Origin: Labilithrix sp.
GTDB lineage: Bacteria > Myxococcota_A > Polyangia > Polyangiales > Polyangiaceae
Direction: 5' to 3'
Length of the DNA stretch: 51,256 nt
NCBI GenBank assembly: GCA_028287065.1
Contig: JAQBQJ010000465.1
Span: 1-51,256 of the forward strand
In this document: one piece after another, positions 32,907-41,363 of the stretch
How positions within the stretch are numbered: the first letter of the stretch is position 1
Layout of the letters: each line of letters opens with the position of its first letter
Position numbers and translations under genes: made by a program
The notes under the pieces: generated by a model
The model's input: the letters and a program-made list of their open reading frames with translations, nothing else
What the model was told of the DNA's origin: nothing
Database searches by the model: none

Positions 32907-33824
32907 TCAAAAATTCATCTCGACGCCCAGACCTGCCTTTGGCCCGACCGACGTGGTCGCAAACCCCGAGCTCGCACCGCGCACGGTGACATCGAGGCGG
33001 GTGAGCGGCACCCAGACCCCGCCGCGGAGAACGATGCCGATCCCCCCGGCGATCGGCAGTGCAGCGCGCACGTCGGCCTCGCCGCCGAAGAGCGCGCGAG
33101 TCTCGGAGTGAATGTTGGGAAAGCCGCGAGCGGAGAGGCTGTAGAAGCCACCGTGCGCGAGAACACACCCCTCGATGGTGATGCCGGTGCGGGCAATGGT
33201 CGGCCCGGCGCATGCCGCGAGCGCCAGCGTGGATGCGCCGAGGGTGACGTCACCGGCCGCGAGCGCTGAATCGCGCGACGGCCAGATCTCGGCCGCGAGC
33301 CCGAGCGATGCCCATCGAAGTGGCCGGAGCGCGACGCCGGCGCTGATCCCCGCGGCGTCGGGCGCGACGATGCCACTCGAGTAGACGAGGGCGCCCTCGG
33401 CGCGAAGGAGCGGCCGCGACCGAGCCGTCGGCGTCGGTGCAGCGTCGGGAGTCGTGGTCCGAGCGTTGGGAGGCGGCGCTGCCGTCGCGCGCTCGTCGAG
33501 CAACACGCTGAGCAGCGCGACGGCAGCGTCCGCGAGCGACGCGCAGTCGGCTCCGTCGTGAGTGATCCGTCGCGGCTCGGACGAGGGCATCTCGATGGTA
33601 GCGACGCGCTTCCCGTCCTCGACCGAGAAGTGCACGCGCACGTCGTCCTCGTTCCGGACGGTGACGCCTGCCGAGCGAAGCCGTTGCTCGAGAGCGGCCT
33701 GGTCGGGACAATCCGCAGAGCTGTTCGGGGCGACAGTGACGCTCGCGCGCGCACTGCTGCTCGCAAAGGTGAGACCCGCCAGCAAGAAGAAGCCCTTCAC
33801 CGCGACTTCCCGGACCGCTCGCAT
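32907..33824 (-). CDS. Secreted outer-membrane beta-barrel-like protein
   Basis: A 305-residue protein with a Sec signal (FFLLAGLTFASSSARA, cleavage near residue 28), an N-terminal soluble region of about 90 residues containing two Cys pairs (DCPDQAALEQRLRSAGVTVR, HDGADCASLADAAVAL), a Pro/Thr linker, and a C-terminal half of alternating strands ending in VEMNF, a typical outer-membrane beta-signal. ATG 33824 gives the signal; an upstream ATG at 33845 is possible. No named family is recognised. It precedes the ECF sigma gene on the same strand, so it may be a target or sensor of that sigma system, by inference. Confidence 0.75.
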   Translation of the reverse strand: MRAVREVAVKGFFLLAGLTFASSSARASVTVAPNSSADCPDQAALEQRLRSAGVTVRNEDDVRVHFSVEDGKRVATIEMPSSEPRRITHDGADCASLADAAVALLSVLLDERATAAPPPNARTTTPDAAPTPTARSRPLLRAEGALVYSSGIVAPDAAGISAGVALRPLRWASLGLAAEIWPSRDSALAAGDVTLGASTLALAACAGPTIARTGITIEGCVLAHGGFYSLSARGFPNIHSETRALFGGEADVRAALPIAGGIGIVLRGGVWVPLTRLDVTVRGASSGFATTSVGPKAGLGVEMNF

Positions 33825-33982
33825 GACGCGGAGCGACGCTAGCACCTCAGCGGGCGCGAGGGACTTCGCGCTGCCGGGGCGCGGCGACTACTCCGCTGCG
33901 CCAGGTGCGGTTCCCGGCGATCCTGATGCCGTGCGAACGACGATCCGACACCTCCGAGAAATGTCCGCGCCGACTCCAAATC

Positions 33983-34023
33983 GGGTGCGCTCAACCTTGA
34001 AGGGACAGGATCGAGACGCACCC
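33983..34023 (+). promoter_or_regulatory. Inverted repeat in the CotH 5' region
   Basis: GGGTGCG (33983-33989) and CGCACCC (34017-34023) form a perfect 7-base inverted repeat with a 27-base spacer, 24 bases before the CotH start. A smaller CTCAACCTTGA symmetry lies inside. It could be an operator or leader RNA stem; nothing further can be said. Confidence 0.35.
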
Positions 34024-34046
34024 TTGAGTGGAGTGAGGAGGATTCG

Positions 34047-35402
34047 ATGAACACTCCATTCCGTCCGTATCTCGGGAAGAAGTCGCTCCTCGTGGCGGCC
34101 TGGCTCGGTGTCGGCTACACGCTCGCCGCGTGCAGCTCGGACGCTCCCGCGACGAGCAGCGCGGCCGCAGCAGGTGCAGACCCCGAAGGCAGTGGAAAGG
34201 GCGGGAGCGCCGCGCCCGACGACCGGCCCGGCCCTTCTTCCGAAGGTCCCTCGTGGTCGGGGCGACCCGCGGCGGTCGATGCTACCAACGGTCCCGAGGC
34301 ACCGCCGGATCTCTACGACCCGGACACGATCCCAGCGTTCGAGCTGACGTTCGACGCTGCGGCGATGGCGATCCTCACGAGCCTGAACCCCACCGACCAG
34401 CAGACGTGGGTTCACGGCTCGTTCAAGATGGGGGCGATCACGTTCGCGGACATCGGCGTGAGGCGAAAGGGCGCGTCGACGTTCCGCGCGCTGCCGAAGA
34501 AGGCATCGCTCAAGTTGAAGCTCAACAAGTGGGTCAAGGGCCAGAAGCTCTATGGGCTCACGGACCTGACGCTCAACAACATGGTGAGCGATGCCACGTG
34601 CCTCGCTGAGCGCCTCACGTACCACGTCTTCCGATCGCTGGGCCTCCCCGCGCAGAGGGCCAACACGGCGCACGTGACCATCAACGGCGAGAACTATGGC
34701 CTCTACGCCAACATCGAGACGCCCGAAGAGAAGTTCCTCGCGCGGGTCTTCGGCACGAAGGCGAAGACCCTCTACGAGGTGAACTCGGGCAGCGACTGGC
34801 TTCCGGGAGGACAGCGTGGGTTCCAGATCGACGTCGCCGATCCGACCGCGCCGCCGGGTACGCGGCCGGATGTCGACCTGCTCTTCGGGGCGGTGCAGGC
34901 GGCGACCAACGACAACCTGCTCTCGGACCTCGCCCCGCACCTGCACACGACCCGGTGGCTCCGGTTTGCCGCGGCAGAGGCCGTCACAGGACACCGCGAC
35001 GGCTACGCCTACAGCCTCTACGGTTCGCACAACTACTTCATGGCGGGCGACGCGGACGGGAAGTTCTCCCTCATCCCCTGGTCCACCGACCTCACCCTTG
35101 TCGAGGACTCCGCCGCGGCGCTCAGCGCCGCGTCCCCGCTCCCCAACACCGTGCTGGGACGGTGTGCGCTGGGCGCGAGCTGCTGGAACGCCTACAAGGC
35201 GGAGGTGTCATCGGTCCTCGATGTCTACGCCACGCTCGACCTCGTGAACCTCGCGACGAAGTGGCATGCCCAGATCGACGCTCTCGCGACCGCTGATCCG
35301 AAGCGTGAGGCCACTGTCGGCCGCTACGTCCAGAAGACAGGCCTCCTCTACGGGTGGCTCGCGGCGCGACCGGGCGTGCTCAGGGCTCAGCTCGGCCTCT
35401 GA
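34047..35402 (+). CDS. CotH-family kinase lipoprotein
   Basis: A 451-residue lipoprotein (lipobox TLAAC, Cys29) with a Gly/Ser/Pro linker and a CotH kinase fold over about 95-450. Family landmarks are VRRKGASTF (128-136), basic LKLKLNKW, GLYANIE with Glu214, HRDGY with Asp308, HNYFM and the metal-binding IPWSTDL with Asp338 (family usually WD-x-D). CotH of Bacillus subtilis is an atypical secreted protein kinase; bacterial relatives occur near VTC and DUF4956 genes, as here. AGGAGGA (34036-34042) sets the start. Its 3' end overlaps the TolC-like gene on the other strand by 23 bases. It is expected on the periplasmic or outer face of the envelope. Confidence 0.88.
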   Translation: MNTPFRPYLGKKSLLVAAWLGVGYTLAACSSDAPATSSAAAAGADPEGSGKGGSAAPDDRPGPSSEGPSWSGRPAAVDATNGPEAPPDLYDPDTIPAFELTFDAAAMAILTSLNPTDQQTWVHGSFKMGAITFADIGVRRKGASTFRALPKKASLKLKLNKWVKGQKLYGLTDLTLNNMVSDATCLAERLTYHVFRSLGLPAQRANTAHVTINGENYGLYANIETPEEKFLARVFGTKAKTLYEVNSGSDWLPGGQRGFQIDVADPTAPPGTRPDVDLLFGAVQAATNDNLLSDLAPHLHTTRWLRFAAAEAVTGHRDGYAYSLYGSHNYFMAGDADGKFSLIPWSTDLTLVEDSAAALSAASPLPNTVLGRCALGASCWNAYKAEVSSVLDVYATLDLVNLATKWHAQIDALATADPKREATVGRYVQKTGLLYGWLAARPGVLRAQLGL

Positions 35403-36786
35403 TGCCCGACGGAGACGGAAGCGGACCGCCGATGGCTCGACGAAGCTCGCCAACGGCGGTCCGGTAGCGGCGCACGAGCTTGAACAGCTCGAGCTCGACG
35501 AGGTTCCTTCGCTCTTCGACGGTGAGCGCACGGATCGTGTCGATCGCGCCGGCCTCGAGGGCGCGCGCCGTCTCGGTCTGCGCGCGCTCGAGCACCGGTA
35601 GCGAGGCCGCCCTCAGCTCGGTCACGAGCGCCGCGGCCGCCTCCGCCTCGCGCAGGCGCAGGCGCACGTCACGGACGATTCCTTCGACCTCCGCCTCGAG
35701 CCCCTGCCTGGCAGCAGACCGTGACGCCTCCGCTTGGCGAACCGCGCCACCGTTCATGTGGAAGAGCGGCACCTCGATCCCGCCGCCGACGGTGAAGAGC
35801 GGTACGTTGTTGGTTGCCGGCTGAATCTCGTAGCCGACCTCGGCGAAGTTGAACCACGGCCACCGTCGGCCTTCCTCCAGGTGGAGTCGCGCGTTGGCAG
35901 CGTCGATGCGTGCCGCAGAGCCCACGATGCGGGGGCTCTGCTTCAGCGCCGCCGCGATCAAGACCTGCTCCGAAGGGAGCGGCGGAGGAGGCCACGCGCC
36001 GACCTCGCCTGCGAGCTCCAGCTTCGTGCCCGACCCACGACCGATGCGATCCAGCAGGGCCGCGATGAGGAGCGTGCGACGCGAACGAAGCTCGGCGACG
36101 CGTGCGCCCGCCTCGATCGCATAGAGGGTGGCGAGGTCCGCGTCGACGGCGGTCGACGTCGCACTCCGGAGCCCGTCTCCGGTCTGCGCGGCGAGCTTGT
36201 CTCGCGTCGCCGCGGCGCGCTCGGAGGCGGCGATCTCGGCGTCGAGCACGAGGGCGTCCTCGAATAGCCATCGGATCTCCCCTTCGATCGCGCTCTCCTC
36301 CGCGCGAGCCGCGGCCCGCGCCTCCCCCGCGACCGCACGGGCCTCCGCTTCACGGGCCGCGATCTCGCCGGGTCGCTCGGGATAGAAGCGCAACCGAGGA
36401 ATGACGAGTGGATCCTCTCGGCGATCGATCGCGCGACCGACCCGCACGTTGGTCGCCCTGAGCTCGGGGTTGTTGCGCTGCCCCGCAGCCAAGACCGCCG
36501 CCTCCGCCGCGGCGGCTCGCGCGTCGAGCTCCCCGAGCCGCGCGCTGTTCTTCTTCGCGAGGCCGATCGCGACCTCCACGGTGAGCGGCGCGTGGACGCC
36601 GCCTTCGGCGGTCCCCGGACCTCCAGCCCCCGCGCGGCCGCGGAACTGCGGCGCTCCATCGGTGCGGACGCTCCGCTGGTAGATCGCAAGCGCCTCGCTG
36701 GCGCCTCCCGTCTGTTGCGGCGAGTAGCAAGCCAGAGGGCCGACCAGCGTGGTCGCGACGAGGGCAATTCTCGCTACGGCGGCCAT
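35380..36786 (-). CDS. TolC-family outer-membrane lipoprotein
   Basis: A 468-residue protein with a lipoprotein signal (LVGPLAC, Cys near 20) and the long heptad-rich helices of outer-membrane efflux proteins: AARAEESAIEGEIRWLFEDA, LRSRRTLLIAALLDRI, AEVEGIVRDVRLRLREAEAA and LTVEERRNLVELELFKLVRR. It has the two internal repeats expected of TolC, each of two coiled helices plus short strands. Such proteins form the outer-membrane channel of tripartite exporters. Its start overlaps the end of the upstream adaptor gene by 13 bases, so they are coupled. No pump gene is in the cluster. Its 3' end overlaps CotH convergently. Confidence 0.85.
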   Translation of the reverse strand: MAAVARIALVATTLVGPLACYSPQQTGGASEALAIYQRSVRTDGAPQFRGRAGAGGPGTAEGGVHAPLTVEVAIGLAKKNSARLGELDARAAAAEAAVLAAGQRNNPELRATNVRVGRAIDRREDPLVIPRLRFYPERPGEIAAREAEARAVAGEARAAARAEESAIEGEIRWLFEDALVLDAEIAASERAAATRDKLAAQTGDGLRSATSTAVDADLATLYAIEAGARVAELRSRRTLLIAALLDRIGRGSGTKLELAGEVGAWPPPPLPSEQVLIAAALKQSPRIVGSAARIDAANARLHLEEGRRWPWFNFAEVGYEIQPATNNVPLFTVGGGIEVPLFHMNGGAVRQAEASRSAARQGLEAEVEGIVRDVRLRLREAEAAAALVTELRAASLPVLERAQTETARALEAGAIDTIRALTVEERRNLVELELFKLVRRYRTAVGELRRAIGGPLPSPSGIRGRAEP

Positions 36787-38852
36787 GGTGACTCGAAGAA
36801 TTCGGGGGTCGAGCTGCCCGCGTCGAAGACCACGATGACGTTGCCGCGGGTCAGCGAGAGCGCGAGCCCCTCGGGTTTCCGCCCGGGGAAACGCTGCACG
36901 AGCTGCGGAGAAAGTGCGCCGCCCGTCGGATGATCGACGCGCCATAGCGCGCCGGCGGCAGCGTCCGCCGTCGAAGGCGTGGACGTGAGGACGAGTGAGT
37001 CGTCGTCCACGAACAGGAGCTCGGAGATCCCGCCCGACACCGGCCTGCCGTCGACCTCGACGTCGACGCGAGCATGCGCCCACGGTGCGATCCCGGAGGC
37101 CTCGAGCGTCTTCGCGCCCCCGGCTGGGGCATCGAAGAGCGCCCTTGGATGGGTGACCTTCCAGATCATTGCATCACCACTTGCGTCGAGAGGCGCCTTC
37201 AAGCCGAGGTAGAGCGCCCCGCGATGGAACGTCATGCCTTCGATGTCCAGGCTCCGCGTGCCGCTCGTGAGGCCGAGCGCCGTTGCGCGCTCGGGCGCAA
37301 GATCGAGCAGCGCCGCGAGATGGACCTCACCATCCACCGTCAGGTGACCGCCGTGCGAGCGGAGGCGAAGCAGCGCCGAGCGAGCATGCCTTCGCCGGCC
37401 CCCCTTGCTGTAGCTCTGCGACGCCAGGACGTAGATCGCGCCGTCGTCGCCGGCAGTGATCGACTCGAGGTCGTCGATCGAGGTTACGCCCGCGATCGGG
37501 ACGGGCTCGGCGGCGACCGCCCCTCCCGCGTCCATCGAGAACAGCCATGGCCGTCCTTCGTCCGGACCGTCCTTGATGCCTGTGTCGTCGCTGACGACGA
37601 GATAGCGGCCTTCGTTCGGCCGGGCGAGGATGCCCGATGGCTCGAAGCGGGTACGGCGCGCGAGCGAGGGGGGAATCGTCATGAGGCGCGGCTCGGGACG
37701 CCAGGGCTTGGCGCTCGCGTTGACGCCTGACGAGGTCGAGCCTCTTGCCTTCGCGACCGGCGGACCTGCCGTCGGCGCCAGAGCCGGCGCCGCAGCCGAA
37801 TCGAGCACCACGACGAAGCTTTCGCCGGCGACCAGATCGACCGACGTGTCGATCGCCACGGTGACCTCACGTCCCCAGATCGGCAGCGTCGGTGTCGGCC
37901 AGCAGCGGGCCGGAAGCTCGGTCACGACCGGACCGACCGCAACAGTACGCCCTGCGAGCGGGCCGCTCGCGCGCTGACCTCGAACCGAGAGGCGGGCGGC
38001 ATCACCCACGCGCAGGCCGAGTGATCGGCGTTCGGGTACGCATACGACCACTCGATTCGCCGTGCTCACGAGCTTCACGATCGCCTCGCCCGCCTTGGCA
38101 GTCTCGCCCGGCTGCTTGTCGACCGAGCCCACCCGCGACTTGCGCGTAGCGCGGAGGCTGTACATCGCGCGGCGCGCCTCCAGCAGTTCGATCCGGCGCT
38201 GTACGACGAGCAGCTCCGCATCGAGCCTGGCGGCGGTGAAAACGTCGTCATCGACCTCGCGCCTTCGCAGACTGGCGGCGCCGAGCTGCCTGCTGAGGAC
38301 ACCGATGGTGCGTGGCTTCTCGATTTCGAGCGACGCGAGCTGCGCGCGGCGAAGCGTCAACGGCGCAAGGACGGATGCGACGACGTGATGCTCGGCGACG
38401 AGCTTCGTCACGCGCTCGATCTCGACGTCGAGCGCCTGGGCCTCGGCGCGCAGCCGGACTAGGTCCTCGTGCTCTCTCGTTGCCGCTCGCTCGATGGTCT
38501 CCCGGTCGACGTCGAGGCGGCGACTGAGACTCGTCTGCTCTGCGCGGACTACGGCCTCCAGGCGGCCCTTCTCGGCCTCAGCGACGGCGATCTCACGGTC
38601 CAGCGCAGATGCGTCGACCGTGGCGATGAGTTGGCCGGCTTCGACCTCGGCGCCCACGGTGACGTGAATATTGGTGACACGCGCTGACTCGAGTGCGGCA
38701 AGAGCCTCCGGGATGCCCTCCGCGAAGCCGACGAGCCCACCGGGAACGTCACTCCGCGCATAGAGGGCGCCAGCCATCCCGAACGTTCCGAGCAGCGTCA
38801 GTATGGGCATTGCGCTTGCCAGTCGCGGCCTCAGGTAGTTCAGGAACCGCAT
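36774..38852 (-). CDS. HlyD-like membrane fusion protein fused to a DUF3616-like propeller
   Basis: A 692-residue protein. The N-terminal half is a periplasmic adaptor: one membrane anchor at 12-31, a lipoyl-like half motif (GAEVEAGQLIATVDASALDR), long coiled coils at about 85-225, the second lipoyl half (SVDKQPGETAKAGEAIVKLV) and a beta-barrel part to about 345. After a linker near 365-390 comes a beta-propeller-like half to the end, with SIDDLESITAGDDGAIYVLA and SLDIEGMTFHRGALYLGLKA, resembling DUF3616/phytase-like propellers. Adaptors of this family normally end after the barrel, so the fusion is unusual. The next gene, TolC-like, overlaps by 13 bases; DUF4956 lies 9 bases upstream. Both halves should be periplasmic. 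Confidence 0.82.
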   Translation of the reverse strand: MRFLNYLRPRLASAMPILTLLGTFGMAGALYARSDVPGGLVGFAEGIPEALAALESARVTNIHVTVGAEVEAGQLIATVDASALDREIAVAEAEKGRLEAVVRAEQTSLSRRLDVDRETIERAATREHEDLVRLRAEAQALDVEIERVTKLVAEHHVVASVLAPLTLRRAQLASLEIEKPRTIGVLSRQLGAASLRRREVDDDVFTAARLDAELLVVQRRIELLEARRAMYSLRATRKSRVGSVDKQPGETAKAGEAIVKLVSTANRVVVCVPERRSLGLRVGDAARLSVRGQRASGPLAGRTVAVGPVVTELPARCWPTPTLPIWGREVTVAIDTSVDLVAGESFVVVLDSAAAPALAPTAGPPVAKARGSTSSGVNASAKPWRPEPRLMTIPPSLARRTRFEPSGILARPNEGRYLVVSDDTGIKDGPDEGRPWLFSMDAGGAVAAEPVPIAGVTSIDDLESITAGDDGAIYVLASQSYSKGGRRRHARSALLRLRSHGGHLTVDGEVHLAALLDLAPERATALGLTSGTRSLDIEGMTFHRGALYLGLKAPLDASGDAMIWKVTHPRALFDAPAGGAKTLEASGIAPWAHARVDVEVDGRPVSGGISELLFVDDDSLVLTSTPSTADAAAGALWRVDHPTGGALSPQLVQRFPGRKPEGLALSLTRGNVIVVFDAGSSTPEFFESPWPP

Positions 38853-38861
38853 GGTTTTGCC

Positions 38862-39545
38862 TCACACATCGAGGGTTGGCTCTTGGAGAAGCAAGGTGAC
38901 GTTCTTCACCCCAGGGACCCCCTGGAGACTGGCGACCATCAGCGAGCGCTCGTTCAGGGAGCGCGCTGAGACTTGATAGGCATGCTCCATCGCATTGCCC
39001 TGGGCGGCTTCGCGTAGCGTGACGAGAGAGAATGACCGGCAGTAGCTGGCGAGCACCTTGGCGATCGCCTCCTGGGTCGACTCGCCTTGAGGCGCGATGA
39101 AGCGGACGAGACCGTCGGGCTGGCTGCGCGCGCCATAACCCGTGCAGTGGAGAACGAGGCTGCCGACCACGAAGACTGCCGTTCCGCCGATCGCGCTTTG
39201 ATAGGCGAGCGTTCCGCATGCCATGCCGACCCCGAGCGCGGCAAAGACGAAGATGAGGTCGCGTGGATCTCGCAGCGTCGTCCGGAAGCGCACCGCGCTG
39301 AGACCTGCGGCGACGCCGACCCCCGCCGCGATACTGCTACCCACGGCGAGCATGAGCATGCACGTGATGACGCTGGAGAGCGCCATCGCATGCACCGTCG
39401 CACGCGAGTAGGAGAGGCCGCGGAACGTCGCCATGTACATGACGGCGATCACCTGCCCGAGACCGAAAGCGAGCAGGAGCGCGATCATCGGGCCGTCCCA
39501 CACGAGAGAGTCCGTCAGTGACGAAAGACCCGCCGGCTCCGTCAT
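38862..39545 (-). CDS. DUF4956 integral membrane protein
   Basis: A 227-residue protein with four or five hydrophobic helices (first about 15-40) and the family signature VRFRTTLRDPRDLIFVFAAL followed by a Gly-rich membrane helix (GVGMACG). The C-terminal 90 residues are cytoplasmic by prediction and mixed alpha/beta, resembling an ACT-like or ferredoxin-like fold (LVTLREAAQG, VKNVTLLLQEP). DUF4956 has no assigned reaction that I know; it commonly neighbours VTC-domain and CotH genes. ATG 39545 overlaps the TGA of the VTC gene by four bases (ATGA). With no ABC or RND pump in the operon, this is the only multi-pass membrane component next to the adaptor and TolC genes. Confidence 0.88.
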   Translation of the reverse strand: MTEPAGLSSLTDSLVWDGPMIALLLAFGLGQVIAVMYMATFRGLSYSRATVHAMALSSVITCMLMLAVGSSIAAGVGVAAGLSAVRFRTTLRDPRDLIFVFAALGVGMACGTLAYQSAIGGTAVFVVGSLVLHCTGYGARSQPDGLVRFIAPQGESTQEAIAKVLASYCRSFSLVTLREAAQGNAMEHAYQVSARSLNERSLMVASLQGVPGVKNVTLLLQEPTLDV

Positions 39546-40402
39546 GACGCCCCTCCTGCTCCCGCGAAGACCGCCGTCCGGTCGGTACTGGGGAGCTCGA
39601 GCTCGTTGAGAATGCCGTAGCAGTACTTGGAAAAGGTGTAGCGAACGAGCTCGAGACTCCTCACCATCGCGTGCATCCAAGCCGGGGGCCTACGCTCGAA
39701 CTTGAGCTCGAGGACGGCCAGGGCGCGGGAGCTCTGCGTCTGCCCGGCGTGGTCGACGGAGCGCCATCGCTTGGGGTCGGCCGTGAAATCGAGCTCGCTC
39801 ATCTGCTGCACGCAGATGTTTCGGTCCACCGTCAGCCGCGCGTAAGAATCCACCTCACTCACGTAAGCCTCGCGCTCGTACTGAACGAGGAGCACCGGCT
39901 CGAGATGATGAGTGTGCACCTTTGACGCAAAGGAGAGGACGGCGGCCCGACTCCGATCCGGAAGCGCATCGAGGGTGGCGCTGTCGCAGTCGAGTGCGTC
40001 ACGCCAGCGGTCGCAGGGGACCGCCGCGCGAGTCTTCACGATGACATCGATGACCCGCCGCTTCACTTCGAGGAAGCAGTCGCTCGTCGGTGCGTCGGGA
40101 TACACACGAGCGCGGACCTTGAAGCGATGTCCCTGCTCACGCTCATTCGCCGCATAGAGACCGAGTGAGGACGTGTCGAAATACAGCGACCGTATCGTGT
40201 ATGCACCGTCCGCCCGCGCGTTCTTGTCGATGGTGGACGTCGTTCGCGCGAATCTCCGGATCTCCGGAACGAGCCGCTCTTCGACCAGGAACTTGTGCTC
40301 GTACCGTTCGACGATGTCCATCGAGGACGAGCACGAGCAAACACCGCGCCGTTGCAACTTGTTCACGAGACCGTCACGCAATGCGATGCGCCCCGAAGTC
40401 AC
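39542..40402 (-). CDS. VTC-domain protein (polyphosphate polymerase-like)
   Basis: A 286-residue cytoplasmic protein with a VTC tunnel domain: RYEHKFLV (33-40), RSLYFDT (71-77), KVRARVY (95-101), FLEVKRR (110-116), LTVDRNI and VLELKFERRPPAWM. Alternating Lys/Arg and Glu residues line the phosphate tunnel in yeast Vtc4, which makes polyphosphate from ATP. The GTG start at 40402 overlaps the preceding TGA by four bases (GTGA); a shorter start at ATG 40321 begins right before the domain and is possible, as the extra 27 residues look non-conserved. It is coupled on both sides in the minus-strand operon. Activity in bacteria is inferred from the fold. Confidence 0.87.
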   Translation of the reverse strand: MTSGRIALRDGLVNKLQRRGVCSCSSSMDIVERYEHKFLVEERLVPEIRRFARTTSTIDKNARADGAYTIRSLYFDTSSLGLYAANEREQGHRFKVRARVYPDAPTSDCFLEVKRRVIDVIVKTRAAVPCDRWRDALDCDSATLDALPDRSRAAVLSFASKVHTHHLEPVLLVQYEREAYVSEVDSYARLTVDRNICVQQMSELDFTADPKRWRSVDHAGQTQSSRALAVLELKFERRPPAWMHAMVRSLELVRYTFSKYCYGILNELELPSTDRTAVFAGAGGAS

Positions 40403-41307
40403 TCGATCGCAAAAACGTGAATTGCCTCCGCCTTCGTGCAGCCGCCGCTGTTCTTCGAATGATCGGAGGCCAGCGCGAACGTGGCTTTGTCGAGGAACGT
40501 CACGCCCTCGAGCGAGCAGTACTGCGTCTTGCCGCCCGCCTTCGGGAATCCATACACGACGCCTGGGAGTCTGAGTGCCAGCGGCCGCGTGGTCAGCACG
40601 CCGAGCCAGAGTGCTGCGGCCTGCTGAGAGACCACCGCGACGTGGTAGCTGCCGTCGTCGTCGGCCAGGACGGCCAGGTCCGAGTAGTCGTCGAAGTCGG
40701 CGAGCGCCGGCAAGGCCAGCGTCGTCTCTGTCCGCCAGGAGCCAGCCTCCCGGCGCACCGACTTGATCAATCCATGACCTCGACTGCTGTCTCCCGCCCC
40801 ACAGGAGTTCGCCTCGCAGAGTACGAGCATCCGATCGATGTCATCGAGCCATGCGATGCCCTCGATGCCCTTGTTGCCAGCCGCGAACGCGAGATCGGTC
40901 GGCTCTGTAGAGAGGAGCCTGCCCTGCTCGTCGAGCGTGACGATGGCACTCTGACTCCCTGCTCCTTCCTTGACGACGTAGGTCTTCGCCTCGGACCGCG
41001 TTGCGATCGCGATCCCTTCGTATTGCGACGCGGACTCGCTGCCCGGCCCGAGCGCGGCGGTCGACAGCGCCAGATCGACCTGTGCGACCCGCGTGCTGTT
41101 GTCGAATACGACCCGTAGCGAGCCGTTCGCGAGCGCAATGCCGCTCGCCTCGTAGTGTTCGGCCGGAGGGAGCAGCTCGGCGAGGTTCCGCTCGCGCAGA
41201 AGCGTCAACGTTCCGCTCGTAGCTACCTCGTGCCCATTCTTCGCTTCACCGTCGCCGCACGATGTGGCGACAGCGAGCGCGGCGACGAGGAGAGCTTTCG
41301 GTTTCAT
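40399..41307 (-). CDS. SdiA-regulated/phytase-like beta-propeller lipoprotein
   Basis: A 302-residue lipoprotein (lipobox ATSC near residue 17) built of propeller-like strands with repeated acidic turns: EGIAIATRSEAKTYVV, IEGIAWLDDIDRMLVL, DDYSDLAVLADDDGSY and LEGVTFLDKATFAL. The LEGV/IEGI motifs match SdiA-regulated and phytase-esterase-like propellers, related in style to the C-terminal half of the adaptor fusion two genes downstream. No calcium or catalytic site can be defined with confidence. It is the first gene of the minus-strand operon and is coupled to VTC by GTGA. It lies divergent from the lamin-tail protein, with 56 bases between the starts, so a shared promoter region is likely. 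Confidence 0.75.
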   Translation of the reverse strand: MKPKALLVAALAVATSCGDGEAKNGHEVATSGTLTLLRERNLAELLPPAEHYEASGIALANGSLRVVFDNSTRVAQVDLALSTAALGPGSESASQYEGIAIATRSEAKTYVVKEGAGSQSAIVTLDEQGRLLSTEPTDLAFAAGNKGIEGIAWLDDIDRMLVLCEANSCGAGDSSRGHGLIKSVRREAGSWRTETTLALPALADFDDYSDLAVLADDDGSYHVAVVSQQAAALWLGVLTTRPLALRLPGVVYGFPKAGGKTQYCSLEGVTFLDKATFALASDHSKNSGGCTKAEAIHVFAIE

Positions 41308-41363
41308 GGTCTCGTGGAGAGAGAGCGATGGCGGCGGACGGGACGGATGAGAAGGATGCGAGC

